NCBI RefSeq assembly: GCF_001655615.1
Contig: NZ_CP011567.1
Coordinates: 5,924,001-5,988,000 of the forward strand
From: Pseudomonas sp. GR 6-02
GTDB lineage: Bacteria > Pseudomonadota > Gammaproteobacteria > Pseudomonadales > Pseudomonadaceae
Length of the DNA: 64,000 bases
Reading direction: 5' to 3'
Under the pieces are notes generated by a model. It was not told where the DNA came from. It did no database searches and was given only the letters and a program-made list of their open reading frames with translations. Both the position numbers and the translations under genes were made by a program. Positions 17,316 through 25,659 of this stretch are shown piece after piece. Within the stretch, counting starts at the first letter, position 1, and the number at the start of each line of letters is the position of its first letter.

Positions 17316-18263
17316 TCAGGCCTTCTGGCTTTGTCGGCGATCCTCCCGCGGGCACCGCTCAAACCTCGCCCGATAACTGCGGGTGAAATACGACGGCGAT
17401 TCAAACCCGCAGGCGATACTCACCTCCAACACGCTCATGTCCGTCTGGCGCAGCAGCTGCCGCGCCTTCTCCAACCTTAGTCGCAGATAGAAATTGCTCG
17501 GCGTGTCGTGCAGGTGCAGGCGAAACAGGCGCTCTAGCTGACGCCGGGTCACTTTGATCGATTCCGCCAGCTCCAAAGTGCTGAGCGGCGGTTCGCTGTG
17601 CTGTTCCATCTCCCCAATGACATGCACCAGTTTCTTGTTGCTGATGCCATATCGCGTGGCGACTTCCATGCGTTGGTGATCTTTGCGCGGGCGAATGCGC
17701 CCGAGTACGAATTGTTCGCTGACCTGAATCGCCAGTTCCGGGCCATGGGCCTGACCGATGAGGTCAAGCATCAGGTCGATCGAGGCGGTGCCGCCGGCGG
17801 AGGTGATACGCCGTCGGTCGATCTCGAACAGCTCCTGGGTGACGCTCAGCTGTGGATAAGATTCCTTGAAGGCGTCGATCGCTTCCCAGTGCAGGGTCAG
17901 GCGATGGCCGTCGAGCAGGCCGGCTTCGGCGAGTATGAAGCTGCCGGTGTCGATGGCGCCTAGCGTCACGCCTTCGTTGTCCAGACGACGTAACCAGTGT
18001 TCCAGGGCCGGGGTGGCGAACTTCAGCGGTTCGAAACCGGCGACCACCAACAGGGTTGCGCCTTTCTTCAGCGGCTCCAGCGCTGCATCGGCGTTGACCG
18101 ACATGCCGTTACTGGCCAGAACCGCCCCGCCATCGGCGCTCAACACATGCCAGCGGTACAACTCGCCGCGAAAGCGATTGGCGACCCGCAGCGGCTCGAT
18201 TGCCGAGATAAAACCGATCGCCGAAAAACCCGGCATCAACAAGAAGTAGAAATCCTGGGACAT
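17316..18263 (-). CDS. cdhR: AraC-family regulator of carnitine catabolism, CdhR
   Basis: A 315-residue regulator. It has an N-terminal class-I amidotransferase-like sensor domain (MSQDFYFLLMPGFSAIGF to about 190) and a C-terminal AraC double helix-turn-helix (LELAESIKVTRRQLERLFR and MSVLEVSIACGFESPSYFTRSYRARF). It is divergent from caiX-cdhC-cdhA-cdhB, the arrangement of PA5389 in P. aeruginosa, where CdhR activates carnitine catabolism in response to carnitine. ATG 18263 fits the family N-terminus; earlier in-frame starts add an unlikely basic leader. A 21-bp-spaced direct repeat in the intergenic region is its likely operator. Confidence 0.9.
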   Translation of the reverse strand: MSQDFYFLLMPGFSAIGFISAIEPLRVANRFRGELYRWHVLSADGGAVLASNGMSVNADAALEPLKKGATLLVVAGFEPLKFATPALEHWLRRLDNEGVTLGAIDTGSFILAEAGLLDGHRLTLHWEAIDAFKESYPQLSVTQELFEIDRRRITSAGGTASIDLMLDLIGQAHGPELAIQVSEQFVLGRIRPRKDHQRMEVATRYGISNKKLVHVIGEMEQHSEPPLSTLELAESIKVTRRQLERLFRLHLHDTPSNFYLRLRLEKARQLLRQTDMSVLEVSIACGFESPSYFTRSYRARFERCPREDRRQSQKA

Positions 18264-18348
18264 GGAGCGCACTCGACTGGCAGGCAACGAGAGGGCGGGA
18301 AGCGTGTGGACGTTGATACGCCACTTGCCAGCAGCATTCAAGTGCGCA

Positions 18349-18383
18349 GGTCGCCGCAGTGCAAGAGCTGGTCGCCGCAGTGC
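18349..18383 (+). promoter_or_regulatory. Candidate CdhR operator: direct repeat at 21 bp
   Basis: GGTCGCCGCAGTGC occurs at 18349-18362 and again, identically, at 18370-18383. The starts are 21 bp apart, two helical turns, which is the usual layout for the half-sites of AraC-type activators. It lies between cdhR and caiX, 90 nt upstream of the caiX start codon. Confidence 0.7.
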
Positions 18384-18473
18384 GTTTTCACGGGGGCTTT
18401 GCTGCGTAACTTGGCATCACCGGCGCATCAGACACCGGAACCCACAATAAACGACCTGCCGAGGAACCCCGAC

Positions 18474-19418
18474 ATGAAACGACTGATCAGCAGCTGTGTT
18501 CTTGCACTCAGCGGTACCGCTTTCTTGAGCGCCAGTGTCATGGCAGCCGAACCCGCGTCGTGCCAGAACGTGCGCATGGGCGTAGTGAACTGGACCGACG
18601 TGATCGCCACCAGCGCCATGACCCAGGTCCTGCTCGACGGCCTCGGCTACAGCACCAAACAAACCAGCGCCTCCCAGCAAATCGTCTTTGCCGGCATTCG
18701 CGACCAGCGCCTGGATTTGTTCCTGGGCTACTGGAACCCGCTGATGACCCAGACCATCACGCCGTTTGTCGATGCCAAGCAGGTCAAAGTGCTTGAAGCG
18801 CCAAGCCTCAAGGACGCCCGCGCCACCCTGGCAGTACCGACTTACCTTGCCGACAAGGGCCTGAAAACTTTCGCCGACATCGCCAAGTTTGAAAAAGAAC
18901 TGGGCGGCAAGATTTACGGCATCGAACCTGGCTCGGGCGCCAACACCCAGATCAAGGCGATGATCGCCAAGAACCAGTTCGGCCTCGGCAAGTTCCAGCT
19001 GGTCGAGTCCAGCGAAGCCGGCATGCTGGCGGCAGTAGATCGCGCGGTACGCCGCAAGGAAGCCGTGGTGTTCTTCGGCTGGGCGCCGCACCCGATGAAC
19101 GTCAACGTGAAGATGACCTACCTCACCGGCAGCGACGACGCCCTCGGTCCGAACGAAGGCATGGCCACGGTCTGGACCGTCACCTCGCCGAACCACGCGC
19201 AGCAATGCCCGAACGTCGGTCGCCTGCTGAGCAACCTGACGTTCACCGCCGAAGACGAGAGCCGGATGATGCAGCCGCTGCTGGATCACAAGGACGCTTT
19301 CGAATCGGCCAAACAGTGGCTCAAGGATCACCCGCAAGACAAGCAACGCTGGCTTGAAGGCGTGACCACATTCGATGGCAAGCCGGCCGCTGAAAACCTG
19401 AAGCTGACCAGCAAATAG
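18474..19418 (+). CDS. caiX: Carnitine/betaine ABC-transporter substrate-binding protein CaiX
   Basis: A 314-residue periplasmic protein with a signal peptide ending near VMAAEPA. It belongs to the OpuAC/ProX-type choline-betaine binding family: [42 protein letters not shown] and [12 protein letters not shown] give the usual aromatic-cage context. In P. aeruginosa CaiX (PA5388) delivers carnitine to the shared CbcWV core, whose genes are at 28.5-30.5 kb here. First gene of the carnitine operon, with GAGGAA before the ATG; cdhC follows 100 nt later. A paralogue of CbcX in this window. Confidence 0.9.
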   Translation: MKRLISSCVLALSGTAFLSASVMAAEPASCQNVRMGVVNWTDVIATSAMTQVLLDGLGYSTKQTSASQQIVFAGIRDQRLDLFLGYWNPLMTQTITPFVDAKQVKVLEAPSLKDARATLAVPTYLADKGLKTFADIAKFEKELGGKIYGIEPGSGANTQIKAMIAKNQFGLGKFQLVESSEAGMLAAVDRAVRRKEAVVFFGWAPHPMNVNVKMTYLTGSDDALGPNEGMATVWTVTSPNHAQQCPNVGRLLSNLTFTAEDESRMMQPLLDHKDAFESAKQWLKDHPQDKQRWLEGVTTFDGKPAAENLKLTSK

Positions 19419-19518
19419 AACCGAAATGAACCACCGATTCGCAGCCCGATGCGGGCTGCGAGCGGAATCGCCACGCCCAAGCTCCACCAAAAAACTCAAG
19501 CCTGAAGGAAACCGCCTC

Positions 19519-20406
19519 ATGAACCACGACGTCATCATCACCTGCGCACTCACCGGTGCTGGCGACACGACCGCCAAGAGCCCACACGTGCCGGTCACCC
19601 CGAAACAAATCGCTGCCGCCGCCGTGGAAGCCGCCAAGGCGGGCGCTACCGTGGTCCACTGCCACGTTCGCGACCCACAAACCGGCAAGTTCAGCCGTGA
19701 CGTGGCGCTGTACCGCGAAGTGATGGAGCGCATCCGCGAGGCGGACGTCGACATCATCGTCAACCTCACTGCCGGCATGGGCGGCGACCTGGAAATCGGC
19801 GCAGGCGAGAACCCGATGGAATTCGGCCCGAACACCGATCTGGTCGGCCCACTGACCCGTCTGGCCCACGTTGAAGAATTGCTGCCGGAAATCTGCACCC
19901 TGGATTGCGGCACCCTGAACTTCGGCGACGGCGACACCATTTACGTCTCCACCCCGGCGCAACTCCGGGCCGGCGCGAAGCGAATTCAAGAGCTGGGCGT
20001 CAAGCCTGAGCTGGAAATTTTCGACACCGGTCACCTGTGGTTCGCCAAGCAGATGATCAAGGAAGGTCTGCTGGATAACCCGTTGTTCCAGCTGTGCCTG
20101 GGCATCCCGTGGGGTGCGCCAGCGGATACCACCACCATGAAAGCCATGGTCGACAACCTGCCGGCCAATGCGGTCTGGGCGGCGTTCGGCATCGGGCGCA
20201 TGCAGATGCCGATGGCGGCGCAAGCGGTGCTGCTCGGTGGCAACGTGCGGGTCGGCCTGGAAGACAACCTGTGGCTGGACAAGGGCGTACTGGCGACCAA
20301 CGGCCAACTGGTCGAACGCGCCTCGGAAATCCTCAGCCGCCTCGGCGCCCGCGTTCTGACCCCGGCAGAAGGCCGGGCAAAAATGGGCCTGACCAAGCGC
20401 GGCTAA
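19519..20406 (+). CDS. cdhC: 3-dehydrocarnitine:acetyl-CoA trimethylamine transferase, CdhC (BKACE/DUF849)
   Basis: A 295-residue beta-keto acid cleavage enzyme. VVHCHVRD carries the HxH zinc ligands. PDTDLVG-like text appears as [12 protein letters not shown], and [12 protein letters not shown] is the family loop. In carnitine breakdown it converts 3-dehydrocarnitine and acetyl-CoA to betainyl-CoA and acetoacetate. ATG 19519 has a strong AAGGAA site; the frame is open further upstream but that part looks like spacer. In the operon caiX-cdhC-cdhA-cdhB-dioxygenase. Confidence 0.92.
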   Translation: MNHDVIITCALTGAGDTTAKSPHVPVTPKQIAAAAVEAAKAGATVVHCHVRDPQTGKFSRDVALYREVMERIREADVDIIVNLTAGMGGDLEIGAGENPMEFGPNTDLVGPLTRLAHVEELLPEICTLDCGTLNFGDGDTIYVSTPAQLRAGAKRIQELGVKPELEIFDTGHLWFAKQMIKEGLLDNPLFQLCLGIPWGAPADTTTMKAMVDNLPANAVWAAFGIGRMQMPMAAQAVLLGGNVRVGLEDNLWLDKGVLATNGQLVERASEILSRLGARVLTPAEGRAKMGLTKRG

Positions 20407-20420
20407 ACCACACATACCTC

Positions 20421-20532
20421 CCCGTAGGAACGAGCGATGCGGCGATCCGACTTGCCCGCGAAGAGGCCGGTACATCCGGTAGATCTCTTGCGGCAGGAAA
20501 GCCGTCTTCGCGAGCAAGCTTCGCTCCTACAG
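20421..20532. repeat. Hairpin repeat, GTAGGAACGAGC/GCTCCTAC type
   Basis: A diverged copy of the CTGTAGGAGCGAGGCTTGCC element between cdhC and cdhA. Arms pair imperfectly around about 60 nt. Confidence 0.75.
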
Positions 20533-20559
20533 GATCATCGAACTCTTTAGGAAGTCGCC

Positions 20560-21525
20560 ATGAGCTTTATCACTGATATCAAAACCTTCGCAGCACTGGG
20601 CAGCGGTGTCATCGGCAGCGGCTGGGTGTCCCGCGCCCTCGCCCACGGCCTCGATGTGGTGGCCTGGGATCCGGCACCCGGTGCCGAAGCGGCGCTGCGC
20701 AAACGTGTCGCCAATGCCTGGGGCGCGCTGGAGAAACAAGGCCTGGCACCCGGCGCATCGCAGGATCGGCTGCGCTTTGTCGCCACCATCGAAGAATGTG
20801 TTCGCGATGCGGATTTCATTCAGGAAAGCGCCCCTGAGCGTCTGGAACTGAAACTGGAACTGCACAGCAAAATCAGCGCGGCGGCCAAGCCCAACGCGTT
20901 GATCGGTTCCAGCACCTCGGGACTGTTGCCGAGCGAGTTTTACGAGAGTTCGACGCACCCGGAACGCTGCGTGGTCGGGCACCCGTTCAACCCGGTTTAT
21001 CTGCTGCCATTGGTGGAAGTGGTCGGCGGCAAGAACACCGCGCCAGAAGCGGTGCAAGCGGCGATGAAAGTCTATGAATCCCTGGGGATGCGCCCGCTGC
21101 ATGTGCGCAAGGAAGTACCGGGATTTATCGCCGACCGTTTGCTCGAAGCCTTGTGGCGTGAGGCGCTGCACCTGGTCAACGACGGCGTGGCGACCACGGG
21201 TGAAATCGACGATGCGATTCGTTTTGGCGCGGGTCTGCGCTGGTCGTTCATGGGCACCTTCCTGACTTACACCCTGGCGGGCGGCGATGCCGGGATGCGG
21301 CACTTCATGGCGCAGTTCGGGCCAGCGTTGCAGTTGCCCTGGACGTACCTGCCGGCACCGGAGCTGACCGACAAGTTGATTGACGACGTGGTGGATGGCA
21401 CCAGCGATCAGTTGGGCAAACACAGCATCTCGGCACTGGAACGCTATCGTGACGATTGCTTGCTGGCGGTGCTGGAGGCGGTGAAAACCACCAAAGAGAA
21501 GCATGGGATGGCCTTCAGCGAATAA
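20560..21525 (+). CDS. cdhA: L-carnitine dehydrogenase CdhA
   Basis: A 321-residue NAD-dependent dehydrogenase of the 3-hydroxyacyl-CoA dehydrogenase family. [20 protein letters not shown] is the dinucleotide-binding site, and [17 protein letters not shown] and [19 protein letters not shown] are the family signatures. It oxidises L-carnitine to 3-dehydrocarnitine. The ribosome site is AGGAAG before ATG 20560. Flanked on both sides by hairpin repeats, so parts of the operon may differ in mRNA level. Confidence 0.92.
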   Translation: MSFITDIKTFAALGSGVIGSGWVSRALAHGLDVVAWDPAPGAEAALRKRVANAWGALEKQGLAPGASQDRLRFVATIEECVRDADFIQESAPERLELKLELHSKISAAAKPNALIGSSTSGLLPSEFYESSTHPERCVVGHPFNPVYLLPLVEVVGGKNTAPEAVQAAMKVYESLGMRPLHVRKEVPGFIADRLLEALWREALHLVNDGVATTGEIDDAIRFGAGLRWSFMGTFLTYTLAGGDAGMRHFMAQFGPALQLPWTYLPAPELTDKLIDDVVDGTSDQLGKHSISALERYRDDCLLAVLEAVKTTKEKHGMAFSE

Positions 21526-21534
21526 ACACACACC

Positions 21535-21668
21535 CTGTGGCGAGGGAGCTTGCTCCCGCTCGGCCGCGAAGCGGTCGTAAAACCAGCAAACGCGATTTGA
21601 CTGATACCTCGCATCCACCGGTTTTGGGACTGCTTCGCAGTCCAGCGGGAGCAAGCTCCCTCGCCACA
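21535..21668. repeat. Long hairpin repeat in the carnitine operon
   Basis: GAGGGAGCTTGCTCCCGCT arms around about 85 nt, between cdhA and the thioesterase gene. Confidence 0.88.
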
Positions 21669-21704
21669 CATGTGTACACCAGCGATTATCTGTGGAGTTC
21701 CACC

Positions 21705-22175
21705 ATGCCCACCCTCACCACCTACCAAACCAGAATCATCCCCGACTGGGTCGACTACAACGGCCATCTGCGCGATGCCTTCTACCTGCTGATTTTCAGC
21801 TACGCCACTGACGCGTTGATGGACCGGCTGGGTATGGACAGCAACAACCGCGAGGCCAGCGGCCACTCGCTGTTTACCCTCGAACTGCACCTCAATTACC
21901 TGCACGAAGTGAAACTCGATGCCGACGTCGAAGTGCATACGCAGATCATCGGCCACGACCGCAAGCGCCTGCACCTCTACCACAGCCTGCATCTGGTGGG
22001 CGGTGACAAGGAGCTGGCGGGCAATGAACAAATGCTGCTGCACGTCGACCTCGCCGGACCGCGATCCGCACCGTTCAGCGAAGCAACCTTGAGCAAGCTG
22101 CAGGCCATCGTCGCCGATCAAACCGACTTGCCCGCACCCGCCTGGATCGGCCGAGTGATTGCTTTACCAAAATAA
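21705..22175 (+). CDS. cdhB: Betainyl-CoA thioesterase CdhB
   Basis: A 156-residue hot-dog-fold thioesterase of the 4HBT type. WVDYNGHLRDAFYLLIFSYATD contains the catalytic-region D and H, followed by HSLFTLELHLNYLHEV. In the carnitine pathway it hydrolyses betainyl-CoA to glycine betaine and CoA. ATG 21705 lies after GTGGAG. The dioxygenase gene starts 13 nt downstream, so the two are probably translated from one mRNA. Confidence 0.88.
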   Translation: MPTLTTYQTRIIPDWVDYNGHLRDAFYLLIFSYATDALMDRLGMDSNNREASGHSLFTLELHLNYLHEVKLDADVEVHTQIIGHDRKRLHLYHSLHLVGGDKELAGNEQMLLHVDLAGPRSAPFSEATLSKLQAIVADQTDLPAPAWIGRVIALPK

Positions 22176-22188
22176 TAAGGAGCCCGCC

Positions 22189-23352
22189 ATGAACACCGCC
22201 GCCGCTTTTGCCGATTTCCGCACCTATCCATTGATCAGCGCGTTGACCGCCGTGCACACCCTGGCGGACCGAATTCAAGTGAAGTGGGCGGACGGTCGGG
22301 TCAGCCCTTTTCATCATCAATGGCTGCGGGACAACTGCCCGTGCCCACAGTGCGTCTACACGGTGACGCGCGAGCAAGTGCTGGAAATCGTCGATGTCGA
22401 AGAGCACCTGATGCCTGAAAACGCCACGGTCGATGATGAAGGCTGCCTGTGCGTCGATTGGCAGGATGGCCACCTCAGCCGCTTCGATCCGGGCTGGCTG
22501 CGGGCCCATGCCTATGACGACGAGTCCCGCGCCGAACGCCAGGCCGGAAAACCGAAAGCCAGGCTTTGGCACAGCGATTTGCAGCTGCCAGTGTTCGAAT
22601 ACCAGGCCCTGATGGAGAACAACGACGCCTTGTTGCAATGGCTGCTGGCCGTGCGCGATATCGGCCTGACTCAAGTGCGCGGAGTCCCCACCGAGCCGGG
22701 CTCGCTGAAGCTGATCGCCCAACGGATTTCGTTCATCCGCGAGAGCAATTTCGGCGTGCTGTTCAACGTGCAATCCAAGGCCGATGCCGACAGCAATGCC
22801 TACACCGCCTTCAACCTGCCACTGCACAGCGATTTGCCGACCCGGGAGTTGCAACCGGGGCTGCAATTTCTGCATTGCCTGGTGAATGACGCCGACGGTG
22901 GCGAGAGTATTTTCGTCGACGGTTTTGCCATCGCCCAAGCTTTGCGTCAGGAAGATCCAGAGGCGTTTCAAGCCTTGTGTGAAATCCCCGTGGAGTTCCG
23001 CAACAAGGACCGCCACAGCGACTACCGCTGCCTGGCGCCGATCATCGCGCTGGATGCATTCGGGCAAGTGTCGGAAATCCGCATGGCGAACTTTCTGCGC
23101 GGGCCATTCGATGCTTCAGTGGAGCAGATGCCCAGGCTGTATCGCGCTTACCGGCGCTTCATTGCGATGACCCGCGAGGCGCGTTTCCGGGTGATGACAC
23201 GGCTTAACCCCGGCGAGTTGTGGTGCTTCGACAACCGCCGCACCCTCCACGCCCGCAACGCCTTCGACCCCGCCACCGGCGCCCGGCATTTCCAGGGTTG
23301 CTATGTCGACCGGGATGAATTGCTGTCGCGCATTCTCGTTTTACAACGCTAG
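22189..23352 (+). CDS. Gamma-butyrobetaine dioxygenase (Fe(II)/2-oxoglutarate)
   Basis: A 387-residue enzyme of the BBOX family, which hydroxylates gamma-butyrobetaine to L-carnitine. The N-terminal domain has the zinc cysteines in RDNCPCPQC (residues 50, 52, 55). The catalytic domain has the iron ligands H213 and D215 (LPLHSDLPTRE) and the distal H354 in RRTLHARNAF, with the 2-oxoglutarate-binding Arg nearby. AAGGAG precedes ATG 22189. Its place after cdhB means the operon can also feed butyrobetaine into carnitine breakdown. Confidence 0.9.
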   Translation: MNTAAAFADFRTYPLISALTAVHTLADRIQVKWADGRVSPFHHQWLRDNCPCPQCVYTVTREQVLEIVDVEEHLMPENATVDDEGCLCVDWQDGHLSRFDPGWLRAHAYDDESRAERQAGKPKARLWHSDLQLPVFEYQALMENNDALLQWLLAVRDIGLTQVRGVPTEPGSLKLIAQRISFIRESNFGVLFNVQSKADADSNAYTAFNLPLHSDLPTRELQPGLQFLHCLVNDADGGESIFVDGFAIAQALRQEDPEAFQALCEIPVEFRNKDRHSDYRCLAPIIALDAFGQVSEIRMANFLRGPFDASVEQMPRLYRAYRRFIAMTREARFRVMTRLNPGELWCFDNRRTLHARNAFDPATGARHFQGCYVDRDELLSRILVLQR

Positions 23353-23365
23353 ACCGCGTCATCGT

Positions 23366-23429
23366 TCATCGCGGGCAAGCCACGCTCCCACAGGTTACTC
23401 ACGCCCCCTGTGGGAGCGTGGCTTGTCGG
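23366..23429. repeat. Hairpin repeat, GGGCAAGCCACGCTCCCACAGG type
   Basis: GCAAGCCACGCTCCCACAGG is followed after about 15 nt by its complement, CCTGTGGGAGCGTGGCTTG. It directly follows the dioxygenase gene and may protect the 3-prime end of the carnitine operon mRNA. Confidence 0.85.
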
Positions 23430-23487
23430 ATCGCCGCACCGCCGCGATGGCGTCCGCACAAACAACACAAATTCTGGATTCGCAGGC

Positions 23488-23521
23488 AAAAAAAACCCCG
23501 ATCAAGCCGTGACAAGATCGG
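23488..23521 (-). terminator. Rho-independent terminator pointing left
   Basis: CCGATC at 23498-23503 and GATCGG at 23516-23521 form a stem. Eight As at 23488-23495 become a U-run on the minus strand. No annotated minus-strand gene ends here; gbdR ends at 24066. Confidence 0.6.
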
Positions 23522-23737
23522 AGCTGAGGAGGGTACTGTTGAGGAGCTGTTGCGCGAGGGTGACCAAACCTTCGTGATGTCAGCTGAGTCCAGTGTGCCT
23601 ACTCCCATCCTTAGCAAGTTAGCCGAAAACGACCTGTTCATAGGTATTGCGGCCATTGCGACAAATCGTCCTTGCCGACGCCTACAGCCCCTACCAGAAT
23701 CGAACCACGACACCGTTCCCTGAAGAAGGATTGCGTC

Positions 23738-24001
23738 ATGATGTACGCCGATTTGATAGACCAGGAAGACCTGTTGAGCCAGCTGAAAGCGTTGGGGTTT
23801 TCAGTGCCCCCCGGCGCAACCGCCGAGCAAGCCTGCGAATGCGCAGTACGGGGTTTGAACAACGAGCGGGCAATGGAACTGCGGACCATGGTCAAGCAGA
23901 TGTACACCAGCAGCGCGTCAATCCAGCCGGCCGTGCGTCAGGCCATTGACAAGCAACTGTTACCGGCATTGGCGCAGTACCAACAGAGCCATAGCGCCTG
24001 A
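23738..24001 (+). CDS. Small conserved-looking hypothetical protein
   Basis: An 87-residue, mostly helical, soluble protein (start MMYADLIDQEDLLSQLKALG). GAAGAAGGA precedes ATG 23738 at a good distance. It contains two cysteines (QACECAVRG) and no motif I recognise. It lies between the carnitine operon and gbdR, convergent with gbdR. Function unknown. Confidence 0.6.
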   Translation: MMYADLIDQEDLLSQLKALGFSVPPGATAEQACECAVRGLNNERAMELRTMVKQMYTSSASIQPAVRQAIDKQLLPALAQYQQSHSA

Positions 24002-24021
24002 TTTCCGGGGTGTGAACACTT

Positions 24022-24051
24022 TGTCGCGAGGGAGCAAGCTCCCTCGCCACA
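24022..24051. repeat. Half-size hairpin repeat between convergent genes
   Basis: GAGGGAGCAAGCTCCCTC is a perfect 18-nt palindrome, a single arm of the common long element. It lies between the small gene and the end of gbdR. Confidence 0.75.
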
Positions 24052-24065
24052 ATAGTTTGCCTGGT

Positions 24066-25169
24066 TTAGAGCCTTACGCTGGCAAACGTCGATTCATTAC
24101 GCGCCTGGCTCAACGCCGACAGCGGCCCGGACAACGGCGACAGCACCAAGGCTTGCGGCAGCGGCATCATCGCCACTTGTTGCGTGGTATTGGAGCCTAC
24201 GCGCTCGTCACGCGGCGGAATGCCGAAGTATTCGCGGTAGCACTTGGAGAAGTGCGGCGTGGACACGAACCCGCACACCGACGCCACTTCGATGATCGAC
24301 ATCGGCGTTTGCTTGAGCAGTTGCCGAGCACGGATCAGGCGCAGTTTCAGGTAGTAACGCGACGGCGAGCAGTGCAGGTATTTCTGGAACAGCCGCTCCA
24401 GCTGACGACGCGAAACGGCGACATAAACCGCCAGTTCATCAAGATCGATCGGCTCTTCGAGGTTAGCCTCCATCAGCGCCACGATTTCCTGCAGTTTCGG
24501 CTGGTTGGTGCCGAGCATGTGCTTGAGCGGCACGCGCTGGTGATCCTGCTCGTTGCGGATGCGCTCGTAGACGAACATCTCCGAAATCGCGGCCGACAGC
24601 TCACGACCGTGATCACGGCTGATCAGGTGCAGCATCATGTCCAGCGGCGCGGTGCCGCCGGAGCTGGTGAACCGGTTACGGTCGAGGGTGAACAGCCGGG
24701 TGCTCATGGCCACTCGCGGGAAAGCTTCCTGCATAGCGGCCAGACATTCCCAGTGCACGCTGCAATCGAAACCGTCCAGCAGGCCGGCGCACGCCAGGGC
24801 CCAGCTGCCGGTGCAGACCGCGCCGAGACGACGGGACTGACGCGCCTGGCTTTGCAGCCACGACACATGCTCACGGGTTACGGTGCGCTGAATGCCGATG
24901 CCGCCGCAGACAATGACGGTGTCCATGGGTGGTGCTTTGTGCATGGAGGCGTCGGGGGTGATCTGCAGGCCGTCACTGGCCCAGACCTGACCGCCATCGA
25001 CGGTGAGCGTGGTCCAGCGGTACAGCTCGCGACCGGACAATTGGTTGGCCATGCGCAGGGGTTCTACTGCGGAGGCCAGAGAAATCAGCGTGAAATTGTC
25101 CAGCAGCAGAAAGCCGATGGATTGAGGCGCACGGTTCTGGGGTTGGGCCCCGGAGTTGAACGTCGTCAT
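24066..25169 (-). CDS. gbdR: AraC-family regulator of choline-derivative catabolism, GbdR
   Basis: A 367-residue regulator with an amidotransferase-like N-terminal domain (SIGFLLLDNFTLISLASAVEPLRMAN) and a C-terminal AraC domain (LDELAVYVAVSRRQLERLFQKY and MSIIEVASVCGFVSTPHFSKCYREYFG). In P. aeruginosa GbdR (PA5380) senses glycine betaine and dimethylglycine and activates the gbc, dgc, cbc and related genes. The position next to L-serine dehydratase and cbcXWV is the same as there. A long basic tail after residue 340 is less conserved. Its own promoter lies within 25170-25420. Confidence 0.92.
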   Translation of the reverse strand: MTTFNSGAQPQNRAPQSIGFLLLDNFTLISLASAVEPLRMANQLSGRELYRWTTLTVDGGQVWASDGLQITPDASMHKAPPMDTVIVCGGIGIQRTVTREHVSWLQSQARQSRRLGAVCTGSWALACAGLLDGFDCSVHWECLAAMQEAFPRVAMSTRLFTLDRNRFTSSGGTAPLDMMLHLISRDHGRELSAAISEMFVYERIRNEQDHQRVPLKHMLGTNQPKLQEIVALMEANLEEPIDLDELAVYVAVSRRQLERLFQKYLHCSPSRYYLKLRLIRARQLLKQTPMSIIEVASVCGFVSTPHFSKCYREYFGIPPRDERVGSNTTQQVAMMPLPQALVLSPLSGPLSALSQARNESTFASVRL

Positions 25170-25426
25170 CGCGGTATCTCCTCACACAAAGCGGGTGATG
25201 GCCTCAGGCGGAGGCTCTTTTTATTGCCATCGTTCTCGCGTGGGAGACGGGCTTTGTAATGACAGAGCAATTGCCATGCCTAAATTGAATGCGCGTTCAA
25301 TAACTCCTGAAAACGACGTCGCGATGCGTCTAGATATGGCGCGCAGAGATAAGAGGTTAAAAGTGCCATCAAAGGCCCCAAACCCGTGCCCCCGTTGCGT
25401 GTGAGCAAATCGGTAGCACTTGTGGG

Positions 25427-25557
25427 AACAGGTCTGCGACGCGGCGGTCAAGAGTGTCACCGCTGGCACAGGTGACGAACGGTCAGGGTTTGAATTTGAT
25501 CCCCGACCGGGGAGCCGGGCTTGCCTGTTTGCGACGCGCCAAAAGGTGGCGCGTTTT
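25427..25557 (+). ncRNA. Candidate structured small RNA with terminator
   Basis: The intergenic stretch 25170-25659 holds no gene, but it can form AACAGG (25427-25432) with CCTGTT (25524-25529). That pairing encloses GTCACC/GGTGAC (25456-25461 with 25471-25476) and CGGTC-A-GGG with CCC-C-GACCG (25480-25488 with 25501-25509). A terminator follows at once: ACGCGCC-AAAAGGT-GGCGCGT then TTT (25534-25557). No + gene upstream would need that terminator. Expression is not shown. Confidence 0.4.
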
Positions 25558-25616
25558 AGTGCGCGTGTTCACTTGGTGCGCAGTTTTGACTGGTCTGGTG
25601 TAGCACATGAGGTCTT

Positions 25617-25647
25617 TGTGGAGAGCAGGCTTGCCCTCTCTCCACAG
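25617..25647. repeat. Short hairpin downstream of L-serine dehydratase
   Basis: GTGGAGAG and CTCTCCAC pair across about 11 nt, 13 nt after the stop codon of the minus-strand L-serine dehydratase gene. Possibly its transcript end. Confidence 0.55.
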
Positions 25648-25659
25648 GTCAACTCGGTC

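Larger units (their letters stand above)
23353..23737. other. Intergenic stretch with repeat and minus-strand terminator
   Basis: Contains the hairpin repeat at 23366-23429 and a terminator for leftward transcription at 23488-23521. The part 23530-23720 has open frames on both strands but none with a ribosome site and family match. A leftward small RNA ending at the terminator is possible. Confidence 0.4.

Noticed and set aside
23418..23723. A + strand protein of about 100 residues after the dioxygenase gene
   Set aside because: It begins in a hairpin repeat, has no ribosome site and no family features.
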